63,722 nucleotides of DNA, taken from NCBI GenBank assembly GCA_017551675.1, contig JAFZLC010000025.1, positions 1-63,722 of the forward strand, read 5' to 3'. The DNA comes from Paludibacteraceae bacterium. GTDB lineage: Bacteria > Bacteroidota > Bacteroidia > Bacteroidales > Paludibacteraceae. The translations under genes were made by a program, and so were the position numbers. This document shows positions 1 to 8,792 of this stretch, piece after piece. The stretch's first letter is position 1. Every line of letters starts with the position of its first letter. Under the pieces are notes generated by a model. The model was given only the letters and a program-made list of their open reading frames with translations. It did no database searches and was not told where the DNA came from.

Positions 1-150
1 GATGCAGATTATGGCTATGTGGGTTCTGCGAGAGGCAAAGTCAACTTATATAAAGGACAGACTTGCTTGGAAAAAGCAATTCCACAGGAAGAAGCCGTGG
101 ATCGTCTGATTCAGTTGATAAAAGAGAATGGAGATTGGAAAGACAATTAA
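1..150 (+). CDS. C-terminal end of a truncated gene, product not recognised
   Basis: An open frame runs in from the left edge and stops with TAA at 148-150, giving the last 49 residues of a protein. The tail is soluble and charged, with a single Cys and a predicted amphipathic helix near the end (AVDRLIQLIKENGDW). It faintly suggests the end of an iron-sulfur or ferredoxin-type redox protein, but nothing diagnostic remains, so no function is assigned. A strong terminator follows 27 bases later, so this is the last gene of its unit. Confidence 0.6.
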   Translation, partial: DADYGYVGSARGKVNLYKGQTCLEKAIPQEEAVDRLIQLIKENGDWKDN

Positions 151-176
151 GATTCTGATTGAGATATAAGTAGGTG

Positions 177-212
177 AGAGTAGTATAAAGATTTATACTG
201 CTCTTTTTTTTT
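177..212 (+). terminator. Rho-independent terminator of the leftmost gene
   Basis: Thirteen-base arms (177-189 and 192-204) pair with one G-T wobble around a two-base loop. The right arm runs into nine T residues (204-212). It ends the truncated gene and lies before the convergent LytTR gene. Confidence 0.75.
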
Positions 213-240
213 GTGCATACGGTTGAATCTGATGAACTTT

Positions 241-1083
241 TTATTCTAGCGTGAATAATTCAGCGAGGCTTTGTGCGTATGTTTTAGAAACAGGGATTTC
301 TGTTGTCGTTTCTGTATCCAGTTCGAGTATGAGACCTTCTTTGTCTTTTCTAAGCACTCTCACCTTTTTCAGGTTTACAACATAGAAACGATGGCATCTT
401 ATCAGATTATGTTTGCTGAAGTTCTCTTCAATGTATTTCAGAGAGTTTCTTAGCATAAATCTCGTTACCTCCTGTTTGTTGTTGAGGTAGAATATGAAAA
501 CATAATTATCTGCAGATTGTATGTATAGCAGGTCTTCCAGACGAACAGAGAGGCGAAAAACGCCCTTTTCATCGTTGAAATTGATAACACCTTTTTCTAG
601 CGTTCTTATTCTACTCTTGATGATTTCGTTTAGTTGGATTTTCTTCTCTTCCAGGTCGAAATAGAGCCAGCATATTATATAAGGTATAATAAGGATTGAG
701 ACGACGGAGAGTGTAGTCCTAGGAAGTATTGTATAGAGGTAAGACCGAGAGTTAGGAACTACAACATGGATGGAGACAAGAGAAAGAGTAAACGATATGA
801 GTACGAATTCCTGCAGAATCCACCAACAAAAGAATTTGAATGACCTTGCCTTTTTTTGATTTAGTTTATAGAATAATATTCTACTGAGTATCAGCATGAT
901 AAATCCAGAACCAATCATTAGAGAAAGGTAATAGACATATTGATTTTTTTTGATTTCCAATCCTCTAATGGCAACATCAGGATGATATACCAAAGAGAAG
1001 ATTATCACAAAAAAAACCACAAAACACATGAAACGAAAAATGTCTCGTTTTTGTGTCATGAATTTTGGAACTCTTTTCTCCAT
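241..1083 (-). CDS. LytTR-family DNA-binding regulator with membrane-embedded N-terminus
   Basis: A 280-residue protein. The first about 145 residues hold four hydrophobic segments (near 16-34, 49-70, 83-105 and 122-143), followed by a short linker helix and a C-terminal LytTR DNA-binding domain (about 175-275). Typical LytTR features are the 'LLYIQSADNYVFIFY' strand, the 'LIRCHRFYVVNL' segment and the closing 'EIPVSKTYAQSL'. There is no receiver domain, so any signal must come through the membrane part. Such membrane LytTR proteins are common in Bacteroidetes; targets and signal cannot be deduced. It is divergent from fabH, but a regulatory link to fatty-acid synthesis would be guesswork. 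Confidence 0.85.
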   Translation of the reverse strand: MEKRVPKFMTQKRDIFRFMCFVVFFVIIFSLVYHPDVAIRGLEIKKNQYVYYLSLMIGSGFIMLILSRILFYKLNQKKARSFKFFCWWILQEFVLISFTLSLVSIHVVVPNSRSYLYTILPRTTLSVVSILIIPYIICWLYFDLEEKKIQLNEIIKSRIRTLEKGVINFNDEKGVFRLSVRLEDLLYIQSADNYVFIFYLNNKQEVTRFMLRNSLKYIEENFSKHNLIRCHRFYVVNLKKVRVLRKDKEGLILELDTETTTEIPVSKTYAQSLAELFTLE

Positions 1084-1102
1084 TTATTTTATAAAATTAT
1101 TG

Positions 1103-1132
1103 CAAAATTACTAAATTTTTTTATTCTCCAAA
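1103..1132 (-). promoter_or_regulatory. Bacteroidetes-type promoter for the LytTR gene
   Basis: On the minus strand TTTG (1132-1129) is followed after 18 bases by TAATTTTG (1110-1103), close to the Bacteroidetes consensus of TTTG, 19-21 bases, TAnnTTTG. It sits about 20 bases upstream of the LytTR start codon. Confidence 0.45.
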
Positions 1133-1244
1133 ACACTTTTTTGAATTTTGCCAATCTATTCTTTTTTTTGCACCTATATACTGAATTTCGCCCCACACAC
1201 CCCATTTATAGTACCTTTTGTTTTTTTGACTGCTTTTTAAAGTC

Positions 1245-1252
1245 TAATTTTG
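1245..1252 (+). promoter_or_regulatory. Candidate -7 box for the fab cluster
   Basis: TAATTTTG fits the Bacteroidetes -7 pattern TAnnTTTG and lies 57 bases upstream of the fabH ATG. The nearest upstream TTTG elements are spaced 16 or 24 bases away, neither ideal, so the assignment is tentative. Confidence 0.25.
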
Positions 1253-1308
1253 TCGAGCACTTAAATAGTTTAAGATAAAGGCAAATTTTTAATATATTTA
1301 ATTTAATA

Positions 1309-2265
1309 ATGAAGATTATTGCGACAGGAAGTTCTGTGCCACAGTTAGAGTTGACAAATGACATGTTGAGTCAGATGATGGACACGAGTGATGAATGGAT
1401 TCGTACACGCACTGGTATACAGAGTCGTCGTATATTGTCAACAGAAGAGTCATTGACTGATTTGGCGGTAAGTGCAGCAAAAAAATGTTTGGAGCAATCT
1501 TCATTACAAGGTAAGGATATTGACTACATACTATGTCATAATATAGTCAATGATTACACGACGCCATCATTAGCCAGTATTATAAATAGAGAGATAGGAT
1601 CATGTTGTCCGACGGTAGATTTGAATTCTGCATGTACAGGATTTATATATGCGTTGGATATAGCCGATGCCTTGTTGAAGACGGGTAAGGCGCATCGCAT
1701 CTTAATTGTATGTTCGGAGGAGATGTCTCATTTTATTGATTGGGATAAGCGAGAGACTTGCGTTTTGTTTGGAGATGCAGCAGGTGCTGTGATTGTTGAG
1801 GATGGAGGAGACGAAACCTATTTCCATTTAAGTACGAAATATACAGATGCTCTTAATTGCAATTCTAAATACGCATCCAGTCCGTTTAGGAAGAGAGAGA
1901 TGCCGTATCACTTTTTGGAGATGCGTGGAAGAGATGTTTTTAAATTAGCAATACTTAATTCAAGCAACGACATAAAAAAAGTTCTTGAAAAAGCCAAAAT
2001 AATGCCAAATGATGTCGATTATTATTTGTTACATCAAGCAAATATTCGTATCTTAGAGGCCATAAGAAAAGAGTTGGATTTGCCCGAAAAATCGGTGCCT
2101 CACAACATCGAGAAGAGGGGAAATACATCATCTGCGAGCATTCCTGTATTGTTGGATGAGTTGAATCGTTCACATACATTTAAGAAAGGGGATCTATTGG
2201 CTTTCAGTGCATTTGGAGCTGGATTTACATCAGGGGCTTGTCTTATTAGATGGCAATTGGATTAA
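1309..2265 (+). CDS. fabH: 3-oxoacyl-ACP synthase III (KAS III)
   Basis: A 318-residue thiolase-fold condensing enzyme that starts fatty-acid synthesis by joining an acyl-CoA primer to malonyl-ACP in the cytoplasm. The KAS III catalytic triad is visible: Cys109 in 'LNSACTGF', His242 in 'LLHQANIRI' and Asn272 in 'RGNTSSAS'. Length matches the family. The branched or anteiso lipids typical of Bacteroidetes depend on the primer choice of such enzymes, but specificity cannot be read here. It is the first gene of a cluster with fabK (27 bases downstream) and fabF, so the three are probably cotranscribed. Confidence 0.95.
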   Translation: MKIIATGSSVPQLELTNDMLSQMMDTSDEWIRTRTGIQSRRILSTEESLTDLAVSAAKKCLEQSSLQGKDIDYILCHNIVNDYTTPSLASIINREIGSCCPTVDLNSACTGFIYALDIADALLKTGKAHRILIVCSEEMSHFIDWDKRETCVLFGDAAGAVIVEDGGDETYFHLSTKYTDALNCNSKYASSPFRKREMPYHFLEMRGRDVFKLAILNSSNDIKKVLEKAKIMPNDVDYYLLHQANIRILEAIRKELDLPEKSVPHNIEKRGNTSSASIPVLLDELNRSHTFKKGDLLAFSAFGAGFTSGACLIRWQLD

Positions 2266-2292
2266 GTACGATAATTAATTGATGATAAAGTT

Positions 2293-3240
2293 ATGATTAA
2301 AAGTAAAATTTGCGATTTGGTTGGAATTAAGTATCCAATCTTTCAAGGAGGAATGGCGTGGATTTCTGATGCCGTATTAGCGTCTGCTGTATCTGAAGCA
2401 GGTGGATTAGGTATTATCTCGGCTATGAATGCTAATGCAGAATATGTCAGAGAAGAGATCCGCAAATGTAAAGGATTGACAAATAAACCTTTTGGTGTCA
2501 ATATTATGTTGATGAGTCCATTCGCTGATGAAGTGGCAAAGGTGGTAATAGAAGAAAAAGTACCTGTTGTGACAACAGGGGCTGGTATGCCATCTAAATA
2601 TATGCCTGCATGGAAAGACGCAAATATAAAAGTGATTCCAGTTGTTGGTTCTGTCGCTTTCGCTATTCGTTTGGAGCGTATGGGAGCTGATGCAATTATT
2701 GCTGAAGGTAGCGAGTCTGGAGGTCACGTTGGTGAGATTAATACAATGGCACTTGTGCCTCAAGTATGCGACGCTGTTAGCGTACCAGTATTAGCTGCTG
2801 GAGGAATCGCTGATGGTCGTGGTGTGGCTGCTGCATTTATGTTGGGTGCTGAGGCTGTTCAATGTGGAACTTGCTTCTTGGTAGCTGACGAATGTAAGGT
2901 TCACGAGAATTATAAGAAAAAGATTATTGCTGCTAGTGATAGTGAAACGATTGTAACCGGACGTCGTTTAGGACATCCAGTTCGTTCATTGAAGACTCGT
3001 TTCTCTCGTCAGTTCGCTGAGATGGAGAAGAATTCAGCATGCACGGATGAGCAAATCATGGCATTTGGTTCCGGTTCTCTTAGAAAAGCGGTACAAGACG
3101 GAAACTTGGAGGAGGGATCTTTCATGTCAGGTCAAATCGCTGGTATGATTAAAGAAGAAAAACCTGCTGCTGCAATTATTGAAAAAATGATGAGCGAGGC
3201 AGAGGCAATATTAAAAAACACCCCAAATAGAGTAGGATAA
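2293..3240 (+). CDS. fabK: Enoyl-ACP reductase II, FMN-dependent (FabK type)
   Basis: A 315-residue TIM-barrel flavoprotein of the nitronate monooxygenase/FabK superfamily, expected to reduce the enoyl-ACP double bond in fatty-acid elongation. Supporting features are the N-terminal 'YPIFQGGMAW', the phosphate-binding 'LAAGGIADGRGVAAA', and 'GSESGGHVGE' with His145, at the position of the pneumococcal FabK active-site His (known from the family). The gene overlaps the fabF start (TAATG), giving translational coupling. Its place between fabH and fabF favours FabK over a true nitronate monooxygenase. Confidence 0.88.
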   Translation: MIKSKICDLVGIKYPIFQGGMAWISDAVLASAVSEAGGLGIISAMNANAEYVREEIRKCKGLTNKPFGVNIMLMSPFADEVAKVVIEEKVPVVTTGAGMPSKYMPAWKDANIKVIPVVGSVAFAIRLERMGADAIIAEGSESGGHVGEINTMALVPQVCDAVSVPVLAAGGIADGRGVAAAFMLGAEAVQCGTCFLVADECKVHENYKKKIIAASDSETIVTGRRLGHPVRSLKTRFSRQFAEMEKNSACTDEQIMAFGSGSLRKAVQDGNLEEGSFMSGQIAGMIKEEKPAAAIIEKMMSEAEAILKNTPNRVG

Positions 3241-4472
3241 TGAAAAGAGTCGTAATAACAGGTTTGGGTGTAGTCAGCCCGATAGGTAACGATGTGCCAA
3301 CTTTCTGGCATAATTTGCAAACAGGAGTTTGTGGTATTTCCGCTATCTCATCATTTGATACAAAGGATATGCCTGTCAAAATCGCTGCTGAGATAAAAGA
3401 CTTTTGTGTCGAAGATTTTGGAGTTGATAAAGGCATGGCTCGTCGATCAGACCGTTATTGTCAATTTGCTTTGGCTGCTGCTTCTCAAGCAATGGAAGAT
3501 AGCGACTTGGCTGGTAAGATAAAACCTGAACGTTTGGGTGTCTATATCGGTTCTGGTATCGGTGGTATGCAGACATTCATCAAAGAATGCACAAAATTGA
3601 ATGAAGAGGGTGCTAATAGAATCTCTCCATTGTTTATTCCAATGATGATTTCTAACATCGCTGCTGGAAATGTGGCTATTGCTCATCATGCTGAAGGTCC
3701 TTGCTTGCCAGTTGTGACTGCTTGTGCTACTAGTACACATGCTATTGGTGAAGCTTACAGAGCTATCAAATATGGTTATGCAGATGCTATTATCGCAGGT
3801 GGTGCAGAGGCTGCTATTAACGCTTTGGCTGTTGGTGGATTCACAAACTGTAAGGCATTGACAAAAGCTACTGATCCTAAGGCTGCTTCTCTTCCTTTCG
3901 ACGCAAGAAGAGCAGGATTCGTAATCGGCGAAGGTGCCGGTGTCGTTATCCTTGAGGAATATGAACATGCAAAGGCTCGCGGTGCTAAAATATATGGTGA
4001 GTTGTGCGGATATGGTAATACATGTGATGCATATCATTATACAGCTCCAAAACCTGATGGCTCATGCGCATCTCGTGCAATTGCTCAAGCGTTGCAAGAG
4101 GCTAACTATGGTTCATCTGATGTAGTCTATGTAAATGCTCATGGTACAGGTACACCATTGAATGATAAGTCAGAAACTCAAGCATTGAAATTGGCTTTCG
4201 GAGAAGAGGATGCAAAGAAGTTGCACATCAGTTCTTCTAAGTCAATGACTGGCCACACATTGGGTGCTGCTGGTGGTATGGAGGTTATCGCTTCTGTATT
4301 GTCTTTGCAAAACAATATCGTAACACCAACAATCGGATTGACGGAAAAGGATCCTGAATGTGATTTGGATTATACGCCACTTCTTGCTAAAAAGGTAGAT
4401 TTGACGTTGGCTATCTCAAATTCTCTTGGATTTGGCGGTCATAACGCTTGTGTCGCTATAAGAAAGGCCTAA
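3240..4472 (+). CDS. fabF: 3-oxoacyl-ACP synthase II (KAS II)
   Basis: A 410-residue elongating beta-ketoacyl-ACP synthase. The Cys-His-His triad is present: Cys162 in 'VTACATSTHA', His301 in 'VNAHGTGTPLND' and His339 in 'SKSMTGHTLGAAG', with Lys334 nearby. The glycine-rich tail 'NSLGFGGHNACV' is typical. Its ATG overlaps the fabK stop by one base. Codon use in fabK and fabF is noticeably richer in GCT/GGT codons than in fabH, consistent with high expression. The cluster ends at a strong terminator 125 bases downstream. No acyl-carrier-protein gene is nearby. Confidence 0.96.
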   Translation: MKRVVITGLGVVSPIGNDVPTFWHNLQTGVCGISAISSFDTKDMPVKIAAEIKDFCVEDFGVDKGMARRSDRYCQFALAAASQAMEDSDLAGKIKPERLGVYIGSGIGGMQTFIKECTKLNEEGANRISPLFIPMMISNIAAGNVAIAHHAEGPCLPVVTACATSTHAIGEAYRAIKYGYADAIIAGGAEAAINALAVGGFTNCKALTKATDPKAASLPFDARRAGFVIGEGAGVVILEEYEHAKARGAKIYGELCGYGNTCDAYHYTAPKPDGSCASRAIAQALQEANYGSSDVVYVNAHGTGTPLNDKSETQALKLAFGEEDAKKLHISSSKSMTGHTLGAAGGMEVIASVLSLQNNIVTPTIGLTEKDPECDLDYTPLLAKKVDLTLAISNSLGFGGHNACVAIRKA

Positions 4473-4598
4473 AATCGAAAACATAAGATTATAATACTAA
4501 ATTTCTAATTTTACTATAAGATAAAAACCAGACCTAACTATTCAATGATAGTGTTAGAATTATAGACCTAATGGCTACTATTTGTTCTTGTACATGTG

Positions 4599-4629
4599 AA
4601 AAAGAAGGCTTGAAAAAGCCTTCTTTTTG
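4599..4629. terminator. Bidirectional terminator between fabF and the SulP gene
   Basis: Thirteen-base arms (AAAAAGAAGGCTT and its complement) around a GAAA tetraloop, A-rich on the left and T-rich on the right, so it can work for both convergent genes. Confidence 0.8.
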
Positions 4630-4657
4630 TTTTTTGCCGGATCTTTAAATTGATCTC

Positions 4658-6361
4658 TTATTTTACATACTCTCCGGCTTTCTCTAAAGCTGCGTTAATA
4701 TTGGAGCATATGTTTTCCTTGCCTATTAGATTATCCATTTTAGCTTTTAACAATGTCTTTTCTACATGTGGATTTACACCAGAAAGAACGACCGTTATGC
4801 CTGCCTTTTTCGATTGAATACAAAGATTCTCCAAGTTGTGTAATCCTGTGGAATCAATGAAAGGAACCTTTCTCATACGAATGATTCTCACTTTAGGTGT
4901 CTCTGCTACACTTTGCATCACTTCATCAAACTTGTTGGCAATACCAAAGAAATATGGTCCGTCAATCTCATATACCTCTACACCCTCTGGAATGATCAAC
5001 TTCTCTTCGTGAACGGTTACGTCCAAATTCTCTCCTGGATCAATCTCTCCGTGGAATACTCGAATGACAGATGTCTCGCTTGTACGTCGTAAGAATAATA
5101 CAACTGCAAGTAACAATCCAATTTCAATGGCAATTGTCAAATCGAAGATGACAGTTAATATAAAGGTAACCATCAATACAGAGAAATCTGATTTCGGACT
5201 TTTCCATAATGAAACAAAGGTTCTCCATCCGCTCATGTTGTATGAAACGAATATTAAGACACCCGCTAAACATGGCATTGGAATGTAACCTACATAACGA
5301 CCTAAACATAAAAGTACCAACAGAAGCACAAATGCATGGATGATTCCTGCAACTGGTGTGCGTCCTCCATTGTTGATGTTGGTCATTGTTCTAGCGATTG
5401 CACCTGTTGCAGGTATACCGCCAAAGAAAGGAACAACGAGGTTGGCAATTCCCTGACCAATCAATTCAGTGTTGGAATTGTGTTTGTCACCGATAACACC
5501 ATCTGCCACCATGGCGGAAAGTAGGGATTCGATAGCTCCTAACATAGCGATGGTGAATGCAGCTGGGAATAACTGACGGATAACACTTAGAATGGTTTGT
5601 CCCTCTTCCAATTGCATGTCCGGAATAGAAGGCGTTGGTACACCTGTAGGTAATTCGTACAAATCACCAATGGTTTGAATGCTTGTTATTCCGAAGTAGT
5701 TTTTAAGAATTAAAACACCAATTGTTGCTACGATGATAGCTACTAACGAACCTGGTATTCGTTTGGATATCTTTGGCGTGAAAATGATGATTAGCAAACT
5801 GACAATACCGACACCAAAAGCCCACCAGTTGATTTGTGTGAAATTTTGGAAATAACAGATCCATTTGTGTAGGAAGTCTGCTGGAACTTTCTCAATACCT
5901 AAGCCAAACAAATCATTCATCTGTGTTGAGAAGATGGTTAGCGCAATACCTCCGGTGAATCCAACGATAACAGGGTAGGGAACGAACTTGATGATGCTTC
6001 CTAATTTCACCAAACCCATCAATATCAGAATAACGCCTGCCATAATAGTGGCAATCATCAATCCGGATAATCCATATTCTTGAATGATTCCATATATAAT
6101 AACAATGAAAGCACCTGTCGGACCACCAATCTGAACTTTTGAACCACCAAATACAGAAATGAGTAATCCTGCGATAATGGCTGTTACCAATCCTTCTGTC
6201 GGACCTACACCAGACGCTATACCAAATGCGATGGCAAGTGGTATCGCTACAATTCCCACAATAATTCCAGCCATAAGGTCGGTACTCAATTGCCCTTTGT
6301 CATAACTCTTTAAGCATGAGAATAATTTGGGCTCAAATACATCTTTTAGTGATGCTTTCAT
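4658..6361 (-). CDS. SulP-family anion transporter with STAS domain
   Basis: A 567-residue inner-membrane protein: a SulP (SLC26-like) transport domain of about a dozen hydrophobic segments (roughly 20-430), then a cytoplasmic STAS domain (about 440-560). The STAS signature 'FIDSTGLHNLE' places its conserved Ser near residue 504. Bacterial SulP proteins carry sulfate, bicarbonate or dicarboxylates; the substrate cannot be fixed from sequence. The TM1 region 'IPLAIAFGIASGVGPTEGL' and 'FGGIPATGAIARTMTNI' are hallmark segments. It is monocistronic, with its own leader and a terminator shared with fabF. Confidence 0.93.
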   Translation of the reverse strand: MKASLKDVFEPKLFSCLKSYDKGQLSTDLMAGIIVGIVAIPLAIAFGIASGVGPTEGLVTAIIAGLLISVFGGSKVQIGGPTGAFIVIIYGIIQEYGLSGLMIATIMAGVILILMGLVKLGSIIKFVPYPVIVGFTGGIALTIFSTQMNDLFGLGIEKVPADFLHKWICYFQNFTQINWWAFGVGIVSLLIIIFTPKISKRIPGSLVAIIVATIGVLILKNYFGITSIQTIGDLYELPTGVPTPSIPDMQLEEGQTILSVIRQLFPAAFTIAMLGAIESLLSAMVADGVIGDKHNSNTELIGQGIANLVVPFFGGIPATGAIARTMTNINNGGRTPVAGIIHAFVLLLVLLCLGRYVGYIPMPCLAGVLIFVSYNMSGWRTFVSLWKSPKSDFSVLMVTFILTVIFDLTIAIEIGLLLAVVLFLRRTSETSVIRVFHGEIDPGENLDVTVHEEKLIIPEGVEVYEIDGPYFFGIANKFDEVMQSVAETPKVRIIRMRKVPFIDSTGLHNLENLCIQSKKAGITVVLSGVNPHVEKTLLKAKMDNLIGKENICSNINAALEKAGEYVK

Positions 6362-6787
6362 CTTTTTGAAATTTATTTTGTTACGTTAATAAATGTTAAC
6401 TATTTAATATTCAGCATTAAAGCAATTCTTAAAAAAGAAGTGCAAATTTACAACTTTTTTTTGAAAAACAAGGTTTGAGAAAAATCTTTTTGTGATTATT
6501 GTTATCCGCTAAAAAAAGTTTTAGTAGAGACGCATGGTCGTGCGTCTCTGCTATAATAGATTTGTGAGATTTGAATAGATTTGTGAGATTTCTCGCGAAG
6601 CGACTCATTGTTCTCTCGCCCCAACGGCAGATTGTTGATGAAAGGGTGAATGCTATTCGCCCGTACATTAAGCGAATAGACCTGAAAGACCATGACAAGT
6701 CTTTTCAGTTAAGTGTAATTCCCGTAAATAAATAATGCTGGTAGGCGACCCACCAGCATTACAGCTTATTTTATTTCCCGAAGGATA
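6362..6787. repeat. Repeat-rich intergenic region (425 bases)
   Basis: No credible gene is seen. The stretch holds a perfect 9-base inverted repeat AGAGACGCA/TGCGTCTCT with a 6-base spacer (6526-6549); an 18-base direct repeat AATAGATTTGTGAGATTT copied at 6555-6572 and 6574-6591; an 8-base inverted repeat CTATTCGC/GCGAATAG (6653-6660, 6672-6679); and an imperfect CTGAAAGAC/GTCTTTTCAG pair further right. The packed palindromes look like a dispersed non-coding element, but copy number elsewhere cannot be tested here. An 89-codon minus-strand frame across it is made only of repeat sequence. Confidence 0.55.
6734..6760 (-). terminator. Hairpin downstream of aroC
   Basis: Nine-base arms AATGCTGGT/ACCAGCATT, extendable through GG/CC. 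On the minus strand it is followed by ATTTATTTA rather than a clean T run, so termination strength is uncertain. It lies 28 bases past the aroC stop. Confidence 0.5.
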
Positions 6788-7858
6788 TTAATGATTTGTC
6801 TTAGATAGCAGATAGGCATCGGCTATGGTAAGAGCAGCCATTGCCTCGACAATAGGAACTGCGCGAGGCAGAACGCATGGATCGTGTCTTCCTCTTGCTT
6901 TGAAGGTGACCTCTTCTCCGTTGCGATTGACGGTCTGTTGGTCTTTCAAAAGCGTTGGCACAGCCTTGAAGGCAACGCGGAAAAAGATGTCTTCGCCATT
7001 GGATATGCCACCTTGTATACCACCTGAATTGTTGGTCTTGGTACGAACAACGCCATTGTCGTTGTAGAAGACATCGTTCAATTCGGAACCTTTTTTTGTG
7101 ACGCCTTCGAAGCCGCATCCATATTCAAAGCCTTTTGCGGCGTTGATGGAGAGCATGGCTTGCGCAAGAATGGCGTGTAGTTTGCCAAATTGAGGTTCGC
7201 CTAATCCGACAGGACAGTGTTGGATGACGCAACTGATGATTCCGCCAATTGTGTCACCTTCCTCCTTTGTTTTCTGTATAAGGTCTCTCATGGCATCGGC
7301 CACGTCAAGGTCTGGACATCTGACATCGTTGTTCTCCGTCTCGTTAAAATCCAGTTCCTGGTAACTCTTCTGTGTGGCGATTGGACCCACTTGTGAAGTG
7401 TAAGCGTGAATCTCCACACCTAGTCTGCGAAGGATAAGTTTGGCAAATGCACCAGCTGCCACTTGTGCGATGGTGGTGCGGGCAGAACTTCTTCCTCCGC
7501 CTGTGTAATCTCTTATGCCATATTTAGCTTCGTATGTATAGTCTGCATGAGAAGGGCGATAGAGGTTCTTCAAATCAGAATAATCTGTTGAATGTTGATT
7601 CTCATTGCGGACGATAAAGGCAATGGGTGTTCCAGTTGATAGCCCCTCGAAGGTGCCGGATAATATCTCAATCGTGTCACTCTCTTTTCGGGAGGTGGTT
7701 AGTTTGGACTGTCCGGGGCGACGTCTATTCAGTTCTTTTTGAATGAAATCAATGTCGATAGGAATACCTGCAGGATACCCATCGATGACGCCACCGATAG
7801 CGGGGCCATGAGATTCACCAAAAGTGCTAATTTTTAATATGTTTCCAAATGAATTCAT
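6788..7858 (-). CDS. aroC: Chorismate synthase
   Basis: A 356-residue enzyme making chorismate from EPSP with reduced FMN, the last common step of aromatic amino-acid synthesis. It begins with '[18 protein letters not shown]', the first chorismate synthase signature, continues with '[11 protein letters not shown]' (second signature region), and ends with '[19 protein letters not shown]'. Full length. It lies 15 bases downstream of the SlyD-type gene on the same strand, so the two may share a transcript although their functions are unrelated. Confidence 0.97.
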   Translation of the reverse strand: MNSFGNILKISTFGESHGPAIGGVIDGYPAGIPIDIDFIQKELNRRRPGQSKLTTSRKESDTIEILSGTFEGLSTGTPIAFIVRNENQHSTDYSDLKNLYRPSHADYTYEAKYGIRDYTGGGRSSARTTIAQVAAGAFAKLILRRLGVEIHAYTSQVGPIATQKSYQELDFNETENNDVRCPDLDVADAMRDLIQKTKEEGDTIGGIISCVIQHCPVGLGEPQFGKLHAILAQAMLSINAAKGFEYGCGFEGVTKKGSELNDVFYNDNGVVRTKTNNSGGIQGGISNGEDIFFRVAFKAVPTLLKDQQTVNRNGEEVTFKARGRHDPCVLPRAVPIVEAMAALTIADAYLLSKTNH

Positions 7859-7873
7859 AGTTCATTGTTCTGA

Positions 7874-8467
7874 TTAAACGTTGCAATTGCCGCAGCTTCC
7901 GCCGTTACAATCGTCTCCGCCACAGCCGCCGCAGTCACTTCCACCGCCGCAACCTCCGCAGCCGCCACCACATTTGTGAGGATTTGTAGCTACTGCAATT
8001 TCCTCTTCTGTAGCATCTCTCACTTCGATGACCGATCCTCTGAAGTTAAGGTCTTCGCCAGCCAATGGATGGTTGAAGTCCATTTTAACTTTGTCTTTGC
8101 TGATTTTCAAGACGATACCATTCATTCTGTTGCCATCGACATCCATCATAGGAACGATGTTACCTTCTTTTATATATTCGTCATCAAATTTTCCATCGAC
8201 ATAGAAAATGGATTTGTCCAATTCAACAACTCTTCCATCTTCATACTCTCCGTAAGCGTCGTTTTTGTCGATAGTGAAATCAAATGTGTCACCTTTTTTC
8301 AAGCCGCGAAGATTCTCTTCGAACTTTTCCAACATCATGCCTAAACCGCAAGTGAATTTCAAAGGCTCAGAAGCTGGAGCTTGTTCCCACAACTCAAGTT
8401 TACCTTCTTCGTTTCTAATGAAGAGATCGTAAGAAACGGCTACAAATTTTTTATCTTCAATAATCAT
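7874..8467 (-). CDS. slyD: FKBP-type peptidyl-prolyl isomerase, SlyD-like with Cys/Gly tail
   Basis: A 197-residue cytoplasmic protein: an FKBP domain split by an insert-in-flap chaperone segment (about 70-130), closing with 'DFNHPLAGEDLNF', a SlyD-family hallmark. The last about 35 residues form a Gly/Cys-rich tail with eight Cys and several Asp/Asn, after a His-Lys pair. In Escherichia coli SlyD a similar tail binds nickel for hydrogenase maturation; metal binding here is inferred from composition. A minus-strand TATCTTTG box (8504-8497) lies about 30 bases upstream of the start codon and fits a Bacteroidetes -7 element. Confidence 0.9.
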   Translation of the reverse strand: MIIEDKKFVAVSYDLFIRNEEGKLELWEQAPASEPLKFTCGLGMMLEKFEENLRGLKKGDTFDFTIDKNDAYGEYEDGRVVELDKSIFYVDGKFDDEYIKEGNIVPMMDVDGNRMNGIVLKISKDKVKMDFNHPLAGEDLNFRGSVIEVRDATEEEIAVATNPHKCGGGCGGCGGGSDCGGCGGDDCNGGSCGNCNV

Positions 8468-8792
8468 ATTCTAACTGTTAGATTTGTTTTTCTTTGCAAA
8501 GATAGAAATATTTGGTGGAATTATGGATTTTTGTGATGGAATGTGTGGTGATAGGGGAACCCCTCTGGGGTATTTTTATTAATGTCGTGCCTGTTTCCTA
8601 TTAATAGAAAGCCCCTATGGGGTAATAAAATGCGGTATGCATTCTATGTTAAAACTCGTACGTCCATATCCATTCTGTTTCCATCAGAAAATAAGTTTTC
8701 ACATTAAAAAAATAATCGTATTTTTGTCAGTGATATTTTTGCCCCATGGGGGAATAGAAACCATAAAACAAAGAACTATAAAATTAACATTC
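8468..8792. repeat. Intergenic region with GC-rich palindromes
   Basis: This 325-base gap between divergent genes carries GGGGAACCCC running into CCCCTCTGGGG (8554-8570), CCCCTATGGGG (8612-8622) and CCCCATGGGG (8742-8751), which stand out in an AT-rich context. The third lies in the probable leader of the PL11 gene, just after a TATTTTTG candidate -7 box (8719-8726). They resemble short dispersed palindromes seen in Bacteroidetes intergenic DNA, but could also be leader hairpins. No gene is supported. Confidence 0.5.

Noticed and set aside
3447-4037. 196-codon minus-strand open frame inside fabF
   Set aside because: Shadow of the strongly biased fabF codons; Ser/Thr/Cys-rich without domain features.
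6429-6698. 89-codon minus-strand open frame in the sulP-aroC gap
   Set aside because: It is built from the palindromes and tandem copy of the repeat region, lacks a ribosome-binding context and has no domain-like sequence.
8637-8792. Upstream extension of the PL11 reading frame
   Set aside because: It runs through intergenic palindromes and puts the signal peptide 52 residues inside the protein.
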